From positions 108,356,969-108,420,968 of the forward strand of contig NC_134574.1 in NCBI RefSeq assembly GCF_050947875.1: DNA of 64,000 nucleotides, in the 5' to 3' direction. Numbering within the stretch: the first letter of the stretch is position 1; each line of letters opens with the position of its first letter. Source of the stretch: Dermacentor variabilis (taxonomy: Eukaryota > Arthropoda > Arachnida > Ixodida > Ixodidae). The position numbers and the translations under genes were made by a program. Below the pieces are notes generated by a model, which did not search any database, was not told where the DNA came from, and was given only the letters and a program-made list of their open reading frames with translations. Below are positions 47,915-58,471 of this stretch, piece by piece.

Positions 47915-48075
47915 GTGTAGTATCTGTTCTTATCAGCTTAATATCTGATACGGGTCCTATTTGGGCCCAAGATATTACTTATTTTTGGAATGGTTAGGAG
48001 TGCTTCAGACTTGTTTCACTACTGCCATGAGTTGGCCCAGCATTGCACTGCCTCCGGGATCGGCCCACTCACCCT
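47915..48075 (+). pseudogene. U2 snRNA: U2 snRNA, nucleotides 32-192, 5' end replaced by LINE
   Basis: GTGTAGTATCTGTTCTTATC (47915-47934) through stem IIa/IIb, the Sm-region ATTTTTGG (about 47983-47990) and stem-loops III/IV to about 48075. It differs from 19618-19765 at several positions (TATTTGGGCCC for TATTTGGACCC, loss of AA near 47977, GGTTAGGAGTGC for GGGGCGGAGTGC). Nucleotides 1-31 are absent: the LINE 3' end sits there. Without its 5' end and promoter it cannot give normal U2. Confidence 0.9.
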
Positions 48076-48097
48076 TACGGGGGTGAGAATTTTTTTT

Positions 48098-48116
48098 TAT
48101 TCAATCTAAAATCAGA
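48098..48116 (+). promoter_or_regulatory. Probable snRNA 3' box
   Basis: TATTCAATCTAAAATCAGA, identical to the element after the U2 copy at 19765 and at a similar distance from the U2 end. Confidence 0.65.
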
Positions 48117-48319
48117 CATAAGAACATTGCACACCTAAGCTCTCATCAGCGCACTAGTTTATACGCGGTCTCTGACCTTGTTGCCCCCACGTAATATTTG
48201 AAAAGCTCAGCCACGGAACGACTAAGCTATGCGAAAAAGCCACCTTCTATTTCAGGAGGGGTAAAGGCTATGCTTGCACGCGTTACAGAAAAACTTTCAA
48301 CAGTTACAGATACCTTCTC

Positions 48320-48800
48320 TCCTTTTTCTAGCAATATGGATCTTTACAGCTCTAATGTCCATGGATTTCGTAGACTCCAAAAGCAGGCAGAAGTGTCGCC
48401 TTTGCCCGTTCGCCGGCTTGCGACATTCGCTTACTGCAAGAGACGAACCTTTTCTCTTCTTTTTTTTAATTAAGCGGTGTCTTGATGTTCGAAAGCGCTT
48501 TTAATATTGAATGCTTCTTTTCGTACGCCATCACGCGTTCGAGCGGTGGTGGAGTGCTTGTTTTTAACCGCAATATGTTGCTTTACCATCACGTACCCTT
48601 CGACGCGCCCGTACGCGTGCTGGCGTTCGACTACGTATTTCACTCTTTACGCCTCCGATTCCTGTGTATTCATGCTCCGGCACAGTCTACAAATTCCAAT
48701 GGGTTTTGCAAATCCTCGGGTGTATGTTTTCTATATTCGCGTCGGGCAATCATTTTGGGCTGTTTCAACTGCGTGTTCGAATAGGACGCAGACGTCAAGG
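48320..48800 (+). pseudogene. Family X endonuclease, first copy
   Basis: Readable in alternating frames: VHGFRRLQKQAEV (about 48358), NIECFFSYAITRSSGGGVLV (about 48503), RVLAFDYVFHSLRLRFLCIH (about 48617), HAPAQSTNSNGF. A GCFNCVFE-like sequence near 48757 corresponds to GDFNCVLD of other copies, with Asp replaced by Cys. Frameshifted and not functional. Confidence 0.65.
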
Positions 48801-48905
48801 CAGGGCTTGCGTATAGGCTTTAGCCTGTCTCGGCCCCCGCTTGTTGGTGACCGGGGTCATCTCCGCGCAAGGGCAGGCGTTCTTCGGTTGCCAGACGTCG
48901 CAACC

Positions 48906-50085
48906 ATGGCAAGCCAGCCACCCCAGACGTCGCCGACTCGACGACTTCGATAGCGAACCTGGAGGACGTGTACTGGGTCCAACACTTCGGTGGACGCCAT
49001 TACCAAGTCACCATGAAGAATGAAGCCGTTGTCGACGCTGCCAGCCTCATCAATGGGGAGGGACGCGTCTCAATTGTATCTCTGAGCCCTCAAGTCACCC
49101 AGGTGACAGTCATGTTTCTCCCGTGCCGTCTCTCTTGTGAAACCTTGGCTCAAGCGCTGTCACCGTACGGCAAAGTGCTTCACATCAGCCAAGGCCTGAT
49201 GGGCTAGCGTCCCGTCACCACTGCAACGCGCTGTGTGCGCGTCAAGATGAAGCCCAGCTCGCCGGTGCCCAACTACCTGAAAATGGCAGGCCACCGACTG
49301 ACCTGCGACTGCAAAGTAATGCGGCGGGTATGTCGGCGTTGTGGGTCATCGGGCCATTCCAGGGTGCAGGGCAAGGCGCCTGAATTCCTGTGCAAAGTGT
49401 GGTATCTGTGGCCACGTCGGCAAGGGCTGCGTTATATCGTGCCGCCGCTATGGAGACCCGCATGCGACCGTTACCTGCTCTCTACAGCGTACCTATTCGG
49501 AGGCAGCGTCTAAGGACTTTCCGCCGCCTCAGCCAAGCACGCACGCACTTGATTATCCGAGGTTCGCCAGCCCCGTTAACATCCACTCAGGAAAAAGATG
49601 TGGTACAGCTGCCACCAGCTGAACCGCCAGCAGAGTCCCCCGCGAGCCCTGAACCTAAGAACCACGAAAGTGTTCTGCAACCGGCTGGATCACCGTGTCC
49701 CCTGGACATACTCGATGAACACTGCATCGCGATCCCTGCATCACGAGAGACCACAAACGGCAACCTTCCAGAGGCCGAACTGTCATCTTTTCCGTCCGCG
49801 GACTCCGTAGCCTGCCATTTTGCGATTGACGAGACGCCCGGCCATGAGGAGAACGCGGCGTCCCTGTGCGACACATCCACCAGGTCGTCGTGCCCGTTGT
49901 CGCCAAGTCGTGCGCGTCGTCGCCAAGGATCGAGGGGGACATTACTCCTAGTGTACTTGAGTGGCAGCAACCGGGATATTTTTGTGTCATCCTCACTCAA
50001 CAACGCTGGCACGAAAAGGCATCACGGTTCCACCGACGACTTGGACGTTCCCTCCTGTGACAGGAGACCATTACGAGCTTCTATC
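48906..50085 (+). pseudogene. Family X ORF1 (gag-like) with CCHC knuckles
   Basis: Begins MASQPPQTSPTRRL; a frame change leads to YWVQHFGGRHYQVTMKNEAV and VTQVTVMFLPCRLSCETLAQ, ALSPYGKVLHIS, a stop at 49204, then KMAGHRLTCDC, VCRRCGSSGHSR and CGICGHVGKGCVISCRRYGD, HATVTC: a row of Cys/His knuckles as in R1/Tx1 ORF1. A Pro/Glu/Ser-rich tail follows (49590-50085). Expected role: binding element RNA. It has one stop and at least three frame changes. Confidence 0.7.
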
Positions 50086-50189
50086 TGACCCCGGTATCCC
50101 CGTGGTTCCAACGGGTCGCCAGTGCAGAAAAAGTGACTGTCTGCGCCGATTTCGGCGCATTTGAACTCGCCCTTGACAGTTAAAGGTAA

Positions 50190-50720
50190 TTTAGCCCTTT
50201 TTCTAGCATTACGGATATTAACCTGAGAGCGATCACCTTCAATGTGCGTGGCTTTCGTAGCGTCCAAAAGCAGGCAGAGGTGTTGCCTTCGTCCGTTCGT
50301 CGGCTTGCGACCTCCTCTTCCTGCAGAGACGAACTTTTTTTTTTAAATTAGACGATGTCTCGATGTTACAACGCGCTTATACTGATTGCTTCTTTTCGTA
50401 CGCCGCCACGCGATCGAGCGGTGTTGGAGTGTTTGTTCTTGAGCGCATCCGCTGCGCGGCCATTACGTAACCTTCGACGCGCGCGGACGGGCGCGTGCTG
50501 GCGTTCGACTCACTACGCCTCCGATTCTTGTGTATTCATAGTCCGGCACAGTCTACAAATTCCAATAGCTTTTGTAAGTCATTGGATGTATATTTTTCTA
50601 GATTCGCGTCAGGTAATTCTTTCGGTTGATTTCAATTGTGTGCTCGATACGCACGCAGATGTCCAGGGCCCTGCAGGGACAGGCCAAACGGCAACGCTAG
50701 GGAGCTAGGTCGTCTGGTGC
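50190..50720 (+). pseudogene. Family X endonuclease, second copy (start of ORF2)
   Basis: DINLRAITFNVRGFRSVQKQ (about 50215) is the usual start of an AP endonuclease. Later segments include LRFLCIHSPAQST-like and VDFNCVLDTHADVQGP (about 50626), then RPNGNARELGRLVQQC (about 50680). The catalytic GDFN is VDFN here. Frameshifts near 50345 and 50570. Confidence 0.65.
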
Positions 50721-50985
50721 AGCAGTGTGCGCGGAGTTGCCGGCTGCCAGTGGCTCTACAGACGCTGATTGCCATTCGTGCCGGCCTGAGCATTCCGCCT
50801 GGATCGAGGGCTGAGCTCGGGTGTCCTGGTGGCCGTGGCAGCTTGGTCCTGGCGCCACGTAGTGGCCTTTCGGCCCTGACGAGACGCTCTCCCTATGTTC
50901 ATAATTATCCGCCAACTTCGTTCTTGACACCTTTTATGCGCGTCCCCCTCTCCTCGTATCCATCACTTCACTCCCCTTCTTAACA

Positions 50986-51825
50986 TTATTTTACGTTAGT
51001 CACTGTCACTCTTCAACGTGTGCCGGTTTGTTGAACGGCGTGGCGGCCGCTAACATTCCTATACTTCTGTTTCTGGGTGGACTTCGAGGCCATTCTCCTA
51101 CCTGCCCTCCCACCTGTTTGTTGTGGCGCTTTCTTAGCTTGCCTGGTCCAGCACCTTCGTCCTTGCCGTGCGCAAATCAGCGTTCTATTAAAGCGAAGAT
51201 TCTTTTTCTCTCTCGAAAGATTGCCCGCTCTGGGGGTGGTTCAGAGCGTGTATGTACATGGAAGGAGCGTGGAAGAGAGGAAAGAATAAGTGAGAAGCTC
51301 GTTTGGACCTTCGGACCGCGTCGAATATGCACAATGCCCTCTGGAGCTCCCTGGGCGGCGATCGCCACATTAGCCTCTTGACAGCTGTAATTATCCTTGG
51401 CCCCCCTCAAATTGCAGCGCTTACCTTTATACTACACCCAAGTCTACAGAGAAGCTAGAAAGGATGATAGAGAGGTGGGGGCGGAGGAGGCAGAGAATGG
51501 GTAGAAGCGACGCAGTCCCGAAACGAGTGATTAACAGCCTTGGCATTCTTCGCTCGCAGTTCCCATACAAGGGGTGAGGGGTCGGAGATAGAGAAAACGT
51601 GATGTGAGAATGCAAGGAAACGCTGACACGATAGCGGTTGTGGGCAAACTGGATAAACTTAAGGTCTAGGAACGGTGACATGACTATCTCCTCCTCCCCC
51701 TTCGGACTTTTCCTTTCATCCATGTTGCTCTTTCGGAGCCCACCTCCTGAAACTTTCTGTTCCGTAAGAAAGGGGAGGGGGTCTCGTTAGAAAATTTCGT
51801 GGGCGGGGGGGGGGGGTATCGACAC
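50986..51825. other. Mixed repeat sequence without identified gene
   Basis: About 51190-51400 is an inverted relative of 57060-57300: CTTTAAAGC/GCTTTAAAG ends, CTCTGGAGCTCCCTGG, CTTGACAGCTGTAATTATCC and GGTGGTTCAGAGCGTGT are shared as reverse complements. 51040-51190 and 51400-51800 are not recognised; a G-run lies at 51800-51815. Confidence 0.5.
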
Positions 51826-52190
51826 TCCCTCCCAGGCTACACCAATGGCTCGTTTTCGGTCGCAGGTACCATCCTTCCCTGCATGACTGACTTCGAGGCG
51901 AAGAAGTTCCTGGGACGTCCGGTCGGCTTCCGTATACTCTCCGACGACATCACCATCGTCGACCAGGCAATCCAGAGGGGCACGGCACTTCTGCCTTCCG
52001 TGCTGGCCCCCTGGCAGTGTCTGGACGCTGTCCGGACGTTCGTACTCCCGGTGATCAACTTCATGATGCGCTGCGGTAGCCTCGGCAAGAACGATTGGCA
52101 GCGTCCACTCCTCAAGACGTATCTACTGGTCAACGCGGCTAGCAAGCACATTTACGGTGGTCCTCACTCGGGTGCGGCAGCAAATTGCAA
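51826..52190 (+). pseudogene. R2-superclade-like RT thumb fragment
   Basis: Reads EAKKFLGRPVGFRILSDDIT, LAPWQCLDAVRTFVLPVINF, KNDWQRPLLKTYLLVN, ASKHIYGGPHSG. The FLG.P.G....., LAPWQ.LDA..TF.LP pattern and the xxYLYG-type end are typical of the region after the catalytic block in R2/NeSL-type reverse transcriptases. Only about 120 codons survive and the catalytic domain and restriction-like nuclease are absent. The frame is open across the fragment. Clade is inference. Confidence 0.6.
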
Positions 52191-53045
52191 TGGTTCTAGT
52201 GCTTTTGAACATTTTACGTTCTTAAAGGGAAGTAACAGCATTGGTGACATAATTTCTAGAGTTGGCATTCCATTGTGCATTCAACATACAAAATAAGCAA
52301 AGCTTATCCACGGGACACATTTTCTGTTATCGACATCAGCAAACAAAAGGTACATTGCTTCGAAAGGTACTTTGGAGTATGCAACAGACATTTCTCGTCC
52401 TCTTGTTTATTTAGTCATTGATACTTTTCTACAGTTGCATGCGCATTGCCATATAGATGCACATGAACTTTTATACACTTTTCCAAGCTCCTCCGGCACC
52501 AGGAATGTGACTGAATATATGTTTTCTTTTTAAGGTTCAAGGGGCTTTTATAGCAAGGAGCACTTATAGCACTTTCTGACAACTCTGTCTCGACTACCAA
52601 AAACCTATCCAATGTGCAGCTGCCATTTCATTGTAGCTGCACCTGTTGCTACAGGATCCCACTGGTGTGCATGCAAACTCATTTTGCTCACAACACAAAA
52701 CTCGTGAGAACAAGAGAAACAGATAACATGAGCTCTATAATATGTTCCTCATATCATTTCAGCGCTACCTGTAACCTCGGATTAGTACAAGCTAGCATGA
52801 CTGCAATGTTGTGTTGAGGCTTTTGTGGCTGCTGATGGGGAAAATTCTTGACACCACCACATGTGAATCCCCACCAAACAAATGCAAAACAAATACGAAT
52901 ACAATTAATACCTTCAGCTCATCACACTGGAGCTCCATCCTATCTCTCCCCAACTCGGGTATCGATCAGCACGCATGGCAGACAGCATCTTGTAGGTGAC
53001 ACTGTGGTGTTAATAATAAAAGCAGAGCTCGCTTTAAGCTTAAGG
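52191..53045. other. Unrecognised AT-rich sequence
   Basis: No gene or repeat identified. Confidence 0.45.
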
Positions 53046-53735
53046 AACATCAGGGTGTCTACCAAGTTGACATTTCCAAATTCCCCGAGTTTTCCAGGTT
53101 TTCCCTGAGTGCCCTTGCAAAATTACCTGAGTGATACAGAACTTCGTTTTATATCAAGACGGGTTGACACCATGTCGACCGATGCTGCTGCTCTCTACTA
53201 AGCATGTTAAAAAATAAAAGAAAACAACTTAATACAATTTGAATAGTAAGGACTTGTGTTTATTTTATTCAAAAAGAAAGCAGAAGGGCGGAGCATCTCG
53301 GCGTCAGACAACACTTTGTTTTTTGAGCTCAAGCTCCGTCAAAGAATCCCCGACACACTTTCTTTCCCGTTCATTCCTCAGTGCGTAGGTCGTTTCTGTT
53401 TTCGTCTTCCTTCCGCCGCGCGTTCGCCCCACGGACCATTTAAGCATCCTCTTAGTCAGTTGTACAGTTAACGTTCAATTTTTCGGACTTCCTAAGGGCC
53501 GCGAAAACTTCCGAAAAATCAGGCAGTTCGAAAAAATGAAAGCATGTCTTTTACTGCCCTTAAAACGCCCCTCACCAGGCCACGTAGCAAATTTCGATTA
53601 TACGCCGGGAGTTGTTACGTGCCCTCTAGGGAGCGTTCCGCTGCAATAATTTTTCATATTGGTTTATAAATAGCCGAGATAGAAATATTTCAATGCCGCG
53701 AACCCATGCTTTCGGTAGGCGAGGTCCACTGCCAA

Positions 53736-54692
53736 TAAAACCCCTTAAACTTCGTAACGTAGCGACACTCTCCTCTTCCGCCTTAACTCCTCGTTTCTCC
53801 TCTCTTTCACGCTCTCTCCTCGACCGTGGCGCCGCCTACACTGCTCGAGCGTAGCAACGGCGCCAACATGCGCTCCTCGCCACTCCGTCGACCATGGGGG
53901 AACGAAACTGAGGAGAGGCCCTACCCCCTCCGCGCGCTAGGAGAAACGTGTGGAGGAAATGACGTAGTAGGTTCACTTTGTTTTGCTGTTTTTTTATTTC
54001 TTTGCTGTAGTGGCCCCGCCTTTCGGGCCACAATGGCGGCTTTGTTATTGTTCTGTGCGCTCACACGTGTTGCTCCGTAGGATTCGTACCGTGGCAAAGG
54101 CGCCGTGCGGGCAGGTTTGCGTTGGTCTCCGTGTTTTGTTGCGCTGCGTTATCTGGACCGCGCTCTAACGGATGTTGCTGTGGCTAGGTGGGACACGAGG
54201 AACTAAAGTTCGTGAAATGGACGCGCATGCAACGCTGTACGCAATGTACCGCGCCACGGCAATGGCAACGGACGAAAGAATATCCGCGGGAAATTTTGCC
54301 CTCTTCGGCGGAATCATGCTAACGTGCTAACGATTGTTTAGCATCGCTGCGGAACGTGCAGGTACGAGCGGCACGGTTGCGCGCAGCGCGGCGTGGTTTC
54401 GCGAGAAATGTAAACAAGAGAGGAGAGTTGGCCCGATAGGCGGAGCAACGCCATGAGCAACGCCAACTTCCGGCTTCACTTTAGCTTCACAAAGAGTGAC
54501 GTCAGGGCTTCTCCTGAGTTTCCTTCCTCCGTGCCGTCGACTCTTCTCGAGCAAAAATGGCCCTGATGCACGGCGCGAGGGCCCACGTGATGCTATTAGG
54601 CCAATAGCGACACGGCGTCGGCCAGAGTGCGCGAGGAGGAGGCGGCATCCTTCAAAGCGTGGCACTATACTTTACGAAGTTTAAGGGGTTTT
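53736..54692. mobile_element. 957-bp nested TIR element with 9-bp duplication
   Basis: A 21-bp TIR beginning AAAACCCCTTAAACTTCG (53737) is mirrored at 54671-54692. Both ends are flanked by CACTGCCAA (53727-53735 and 54693-54701). A 9-bp duplication fits MULE-like elements. No transposase frame; GC-rich interior. Confidence 0.7.
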
Positions 54693-55275
54693 CACTGCCA
54701 AGTGAGACACTCTTTCCACTTGCCCCGTTTAACCTCCGCAAACGAAATTATTTCCCTTCGTTCCCCCAACCTGAGCTCGAGGATCACGTGACGCATACGT
54801 CACGGACCCGCCTTCATTTTTTCCCCTTGCTTTTTTGCTGCGCTGTACACTTCTGCCGACGGCGTCGCGCGCGAGCTGCTGCATTTGTCTCGTTTTGCGC
54901 AGCACACGGGTTTGCGTGCTGCGCACGAGAACACCTGACTATCGGTACAAGTTAGTGCTACGCGAATACTGACGCAGACACAAGCGGTTCACAGAGCGTG
55001 ATCGCAAGCTCGAACATTGTAGATAATGACATACTTTTGTTGTCTGCGCGCGCGACTGCACGACGTGGGAACATGCAGACGAGACGGAAGTACATCTCTC
55101 TTGCAACGGTGCGAAGTAAAACAAGAACACACAGACATTCGGTTTGTGTGTTTTATTCTATCTCTGAACTTTATTTCGTCTACTGAAGCAACAGATTACA
55201 CAAATAACGGATGTTGCCTTGAATGATTCTCGAAGTCACGTGACACTACTAGTGATGTCACAGCAGTGCGATGTA

Positions 55276-55445
55276 CACCCGTGAGCAAAAGCATACGGAC
55301 CAGGGATTACGCGATAAAGCCAATTTTTTTCCCCAGCCTGTGAATGCAACTTGAAACTGAGGACTGCAGTCCAAACTTAGAATCGGAAACTTTCCAGTTA
55401 ACTCGTCAATTTCATTTCATGCATGCTAATTGCAAAGAAAAGTAG

Positions 55446-55506
<61 letters not shown>

Positions 55507-55524
55507 CACTTTTGCTCACGGGTG
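55276..55524. mobile_element. Tc1/mariner-like MITE, 249 bp
   Basis: Perfect 16-bp TIRs CACCCGTGAGCAAAAG (55276-55291) and its reverse complement (55509-55524), flanked by TA on both sides (55274-55275, 55525-55526). It contains an (AT)n tract. Too short to code. Confidence 0.88.
55446..55502. repeat. (TA)n microsatellite
   Basis: About 28 TA dinucleotides inside the MITE. Confidence 0.97.
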
Positions 55525-56409
55525 TACGTAGGCGTACATGTACATGTGCAATTACGTCCACTCTCTGACTGCAGGTAGCATGGCGCCCGCGAGGAGATGG
55601 GCAGACGGCGTTTGGTTTGAAATTTTAGCTCTTTCAGCGGCGCATAGCGATGCAATAGTAGACACGATTGTTAGCGCGCATAGTGTGCACGGCGCCTGTC
55701 AGCTCAAAATGGGCAGACCTGGTGAGGGGCCCTTTAAGGGCCCAAATCGCCACAGCCACACCTGAAAAAGCTCGTAAGGCCTGCCAGTACATTAATTAGA
55801 CATATCAGTGCTCGTACTGTGACAGGAGATGGCGGGCGCGCGCGTGTATAATTAAGGAATACATAATGTGTCCTTTGACAATTGCCCCTTATCACGCCTA
55901 TGCTTCACCATGTAATGTTGCTGTACTACGACAAAGCTGACTTTCGGGAACAGGCATTATGCAATGCGCCGTGCTTTCCGAGCTTGGAAACAAATCGCGA
56001 GGACCACAAAGGCGGAGTGGGCGCCGTTGCTGACAGCGGCGAATTCTTTCAATGAAAAAAAAATTATGCAGATTCTACGCACTGTGCACGGGAATTGATG
56101 TAAGCGAAGCTTTCCGTGCTGGAGGCTTTGATTGACGATAATTAGCGGTGATGTTGACGGCTTTCAACGTTTAGGCTAACACGAGAGTGGTGAGTTGACG
56201 TTAAACGTTACCTTGTGTGCATCACTGCTGTTTGTCTGCGTAGCACACAGAACACACAGGGAGATGTGTTTGCTTGGGGCGATGTTGTGCGCCATATTTT
56301 AGAACCTCTGAGAGGGTTGAGCGTTGTCATTTCCTCACATGGCGCATCGCATTGTGGCAGAAGTATTAAGCTGCAATTGGATTATGGGGCTGTACGTACA
56401 CTCAGAAGA

Positions 56410-56765
56410 GGCAAGCCGTAGTGGCGGACTCCGGATTAACTGTGACACCGTGATGTTCTAACGTGTCCCAAAATCTTAAGTGCTCGTGCGTTTTCTATTT
56501 CGCCCCCGTCGAAATGCGGCTGCCGCGGTTGGGATCAAATCCACGGCCTCTTGCAATGCCATCATCATCATCATCAGCCTGGCTACGCCCGCTGCAGGGC
56601 AAAGGCCTCTCCCATACTTCTCCAACAACCCCGGTCATGTACTAATTGTGGCCATGTCGTCCCTGCAAACTTCTTAATCTCATCCGGCCACCTAACTTTC
56701 TGGCGCCCCCTGCTACGCTGCCCTTCCCTTGGAATCCTTAGCAATGCCATAGCCGCAATTAAAGC
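56410..56765 (-). mobile_element. SINE fragment interrupted by an RTE 3' end
   Basis: Minus-strand relative of the SINE at 39306: GTAGTGGCGGACTCCGGATTAA, GATGTTCTAACGTG, CGTCGAAATGCGGC, GGGATCAAATCC (B-box region). At GCAATGCCAT it is broken by the RTE fragment and resumes at 56741. Confidence 0.65.
56563..56740 (-). mobile_element. Severely 5'-truncated RTE LINE 3' end
   Basis: (ATC)n tail at about 56563-56576 and then, on the minus strand, the RTE C-terminus RSRGRQKVRWPDEIKKFAGT, MGEAFALQRA and a stop. It is flanked by a 10-bp duplication GCAATGCCAT at 56553-56562 and 56741-56750. Confidence 0.85.
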
Positions 56766-57059
56766 TAACGCGGCGTGCACAGAAGTGTTGATTTGACGAT
56801 CGACCGCTTCCTGGACCCTACGGTGCGCTTTAATTAATGCGGCCCTGCTTCTGCACGCCCAGCGGAAGTTGCCCGCTTGATATACTTGCATGGCGTTTAT
56901 TTTTCAGAAATAGCAACAACGTACTGTACCGTACCTTGAACTTAAGCTTGTCCTGTTTCCCCGCAACCGCTGTCGTATAGTAGTGGGGTTTCCTTAATTG
57001 CCTTCTCACATCACCTCCCCCCTCTCTTATATGGGAACTGCCTCTTCCGCTGCAGTTTC

Positions 57060-57300
57060 TGCAATGCTTCTGAGGAGAGTCACGGATAATTACAGCTGTC
57101 AAGCGGCTAAAGTGGCTACGGCCAGGGAGCTCCAGAGGGAATTGTGCACATTCGACGCGGCGGGGTGAAAACGAGTTTCCCCCGTCGCTTTTCCTCTCTT
57201 ACTCGCGCTTGTTATCTCTACACACGCTCTGAACCACCCCCCGAGGCGGTGTGCCCGACAGCAACAGCAGTGGGAAGAGGCAAAGAAAGCTTCGCTTTAA
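57060..57300 (-). repeat. Dispersed repeat, inverted copy of 51190-51400
   Basis: Shares GATAATTACAGCTGTCAAG, CAGGGAGCTCCAGAGG and ACGCTCTGAACCACCCCC (in reverse complement) with 51190-51400; ends at CTTCGCTTTAAAGG. Element type unknown. Confidence 0.6.
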
Positions 57301-58471
57301 AGGACGGCAGCGCACGGCAAGAAGCTTAGCGAACGTCGAAGCAGCCAGGCCTAGCGTTGCCGCGGTGGTGGCTACCTGACAGCAGATTGCGTGCGAGAGC
57401 CGGTTCGAGGCGGCAAGGTAATCAAAATGGCGGCAATGGTGGTGGCTTTGATTAATGATGTTTCGGACCGGCGGTCACGGCAAGAAGTCCGCAAACTCGG
57501 ACGGCGAAGGGTTCTCGCGTCCGAAATTTCAGACGTTCTTATAGATTGACTCTATGGGGGACGAGGTGGCACCGCGAAGCCGTCCAAATTATCAGGCGTC
57601 CGGAAAGTCGGTCGTTGACTGGCAAAAGCTCCAGCGGACGACACGGCCTCAAAGAGGATTCGTTACGAATCCTCCGTTACCGGAGCCAGCATTACCGCGA
57701 CTTTCGTTCCCTTTGAACAAAATTACTGCTCATTTTTCCTGGTAGAATTCCCTGAGTATTTGCTGACTATTCAAAATCCCTGGTTTTCCGGTTGGTAGAC
57801 ACCCTGAACATGCTGGATGGACACAGTAGCTTTTTTTTTTAACTTGCTATAACTTGCTACTTAGAGAAAAAAAAAACATGTAAAACAAACATGGTGCTAC
57901 TTCCAACTGGCATTTAATGAAGGCTTACAATATGTATTAAAAGAACAAGATAAGAAATATAATGTTGCCATCAACGTGATAAAGGCGCACATGCAAGAAA
58001 CCATAGTTATTTGTTCGATGAGGACAGTAACGTGCGTTATCAATTTAGAAACGAATTACTAACTTGCCCAAGTTGACACCTTCTTAACAGAAAACAATGT
58101 GTGCACCATGTGGAGAACCTTGATTTGCAGTGATTTTTATTGTCGTGCAGAAGGCTGGTTTTCTGCTCATAGCATGTGCATGTTATTTTAGTTGACGTGA
58201 GATTATGAAGCTTACAGTGGGTTCATATCTCAACATGAACACGCACTTCCTTTTCACTGATTTTCGTTTATGTAGTAGCAGAGTAACTTTTATTGCATAG
58301 CAAGTGCAAATGAATTTTTTCATTCTTTGATATTTGATGCTTACTAGCCTGCTATGATTGTGAAACCACATGAGGACATCTGCCTGTACACATTCTTCTG
58401 GACAAATTATTACACTTGAATGCAAGCCTGTAAATAGAATTAAGCTGAATTCTGAAAAAGAAAATTTCTTT

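Larger units (their letters stand above)
48200..50985 (+). mobile_element. Tx1-like LINE family X, copy 2, with duplicated endonuclease
   Basis: Leader (GAAAAGCTCAGCCACGGAAC) beginning 125 bp after U2; a first endonuclease portion (about 48320-48800); ORF1 (48906-50085); then a second endonuclease portion (50190-50720) directly repeating the first; then loss of homology by about 50985. Both endonuclease portions start after the same CTTTTTCTAGCA string. It closely parallels copy 3, which has the same leader-endonuclease arrangement. Confidence 0.65.
53051..57806. mobile_element. TIR-bounded DNA element with nested insertions
   Basis: CAGGGTGTCTACCAA at 53051-53065 has its perfect reverse complement at 57792-57806, and both ends are flanked by AACAT (53046-53050 and 57807-57811), a 5-bp duplication. 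Subterminal CCCTGAGT/TTCCAGG-type motifs recur near both ends. No transposase is recognisable, so it is probably non-autonomous. CAG..CTG ends suggest a hAT-like group, but the superfamily is not settled. Confidence 0.7.

Noticed and set aside
48815..48835. TCTCGGCC near 48823 as another U2 fragment
   Set aside because: Only 8 bases match U2; the surroundings align with the family X element instead.
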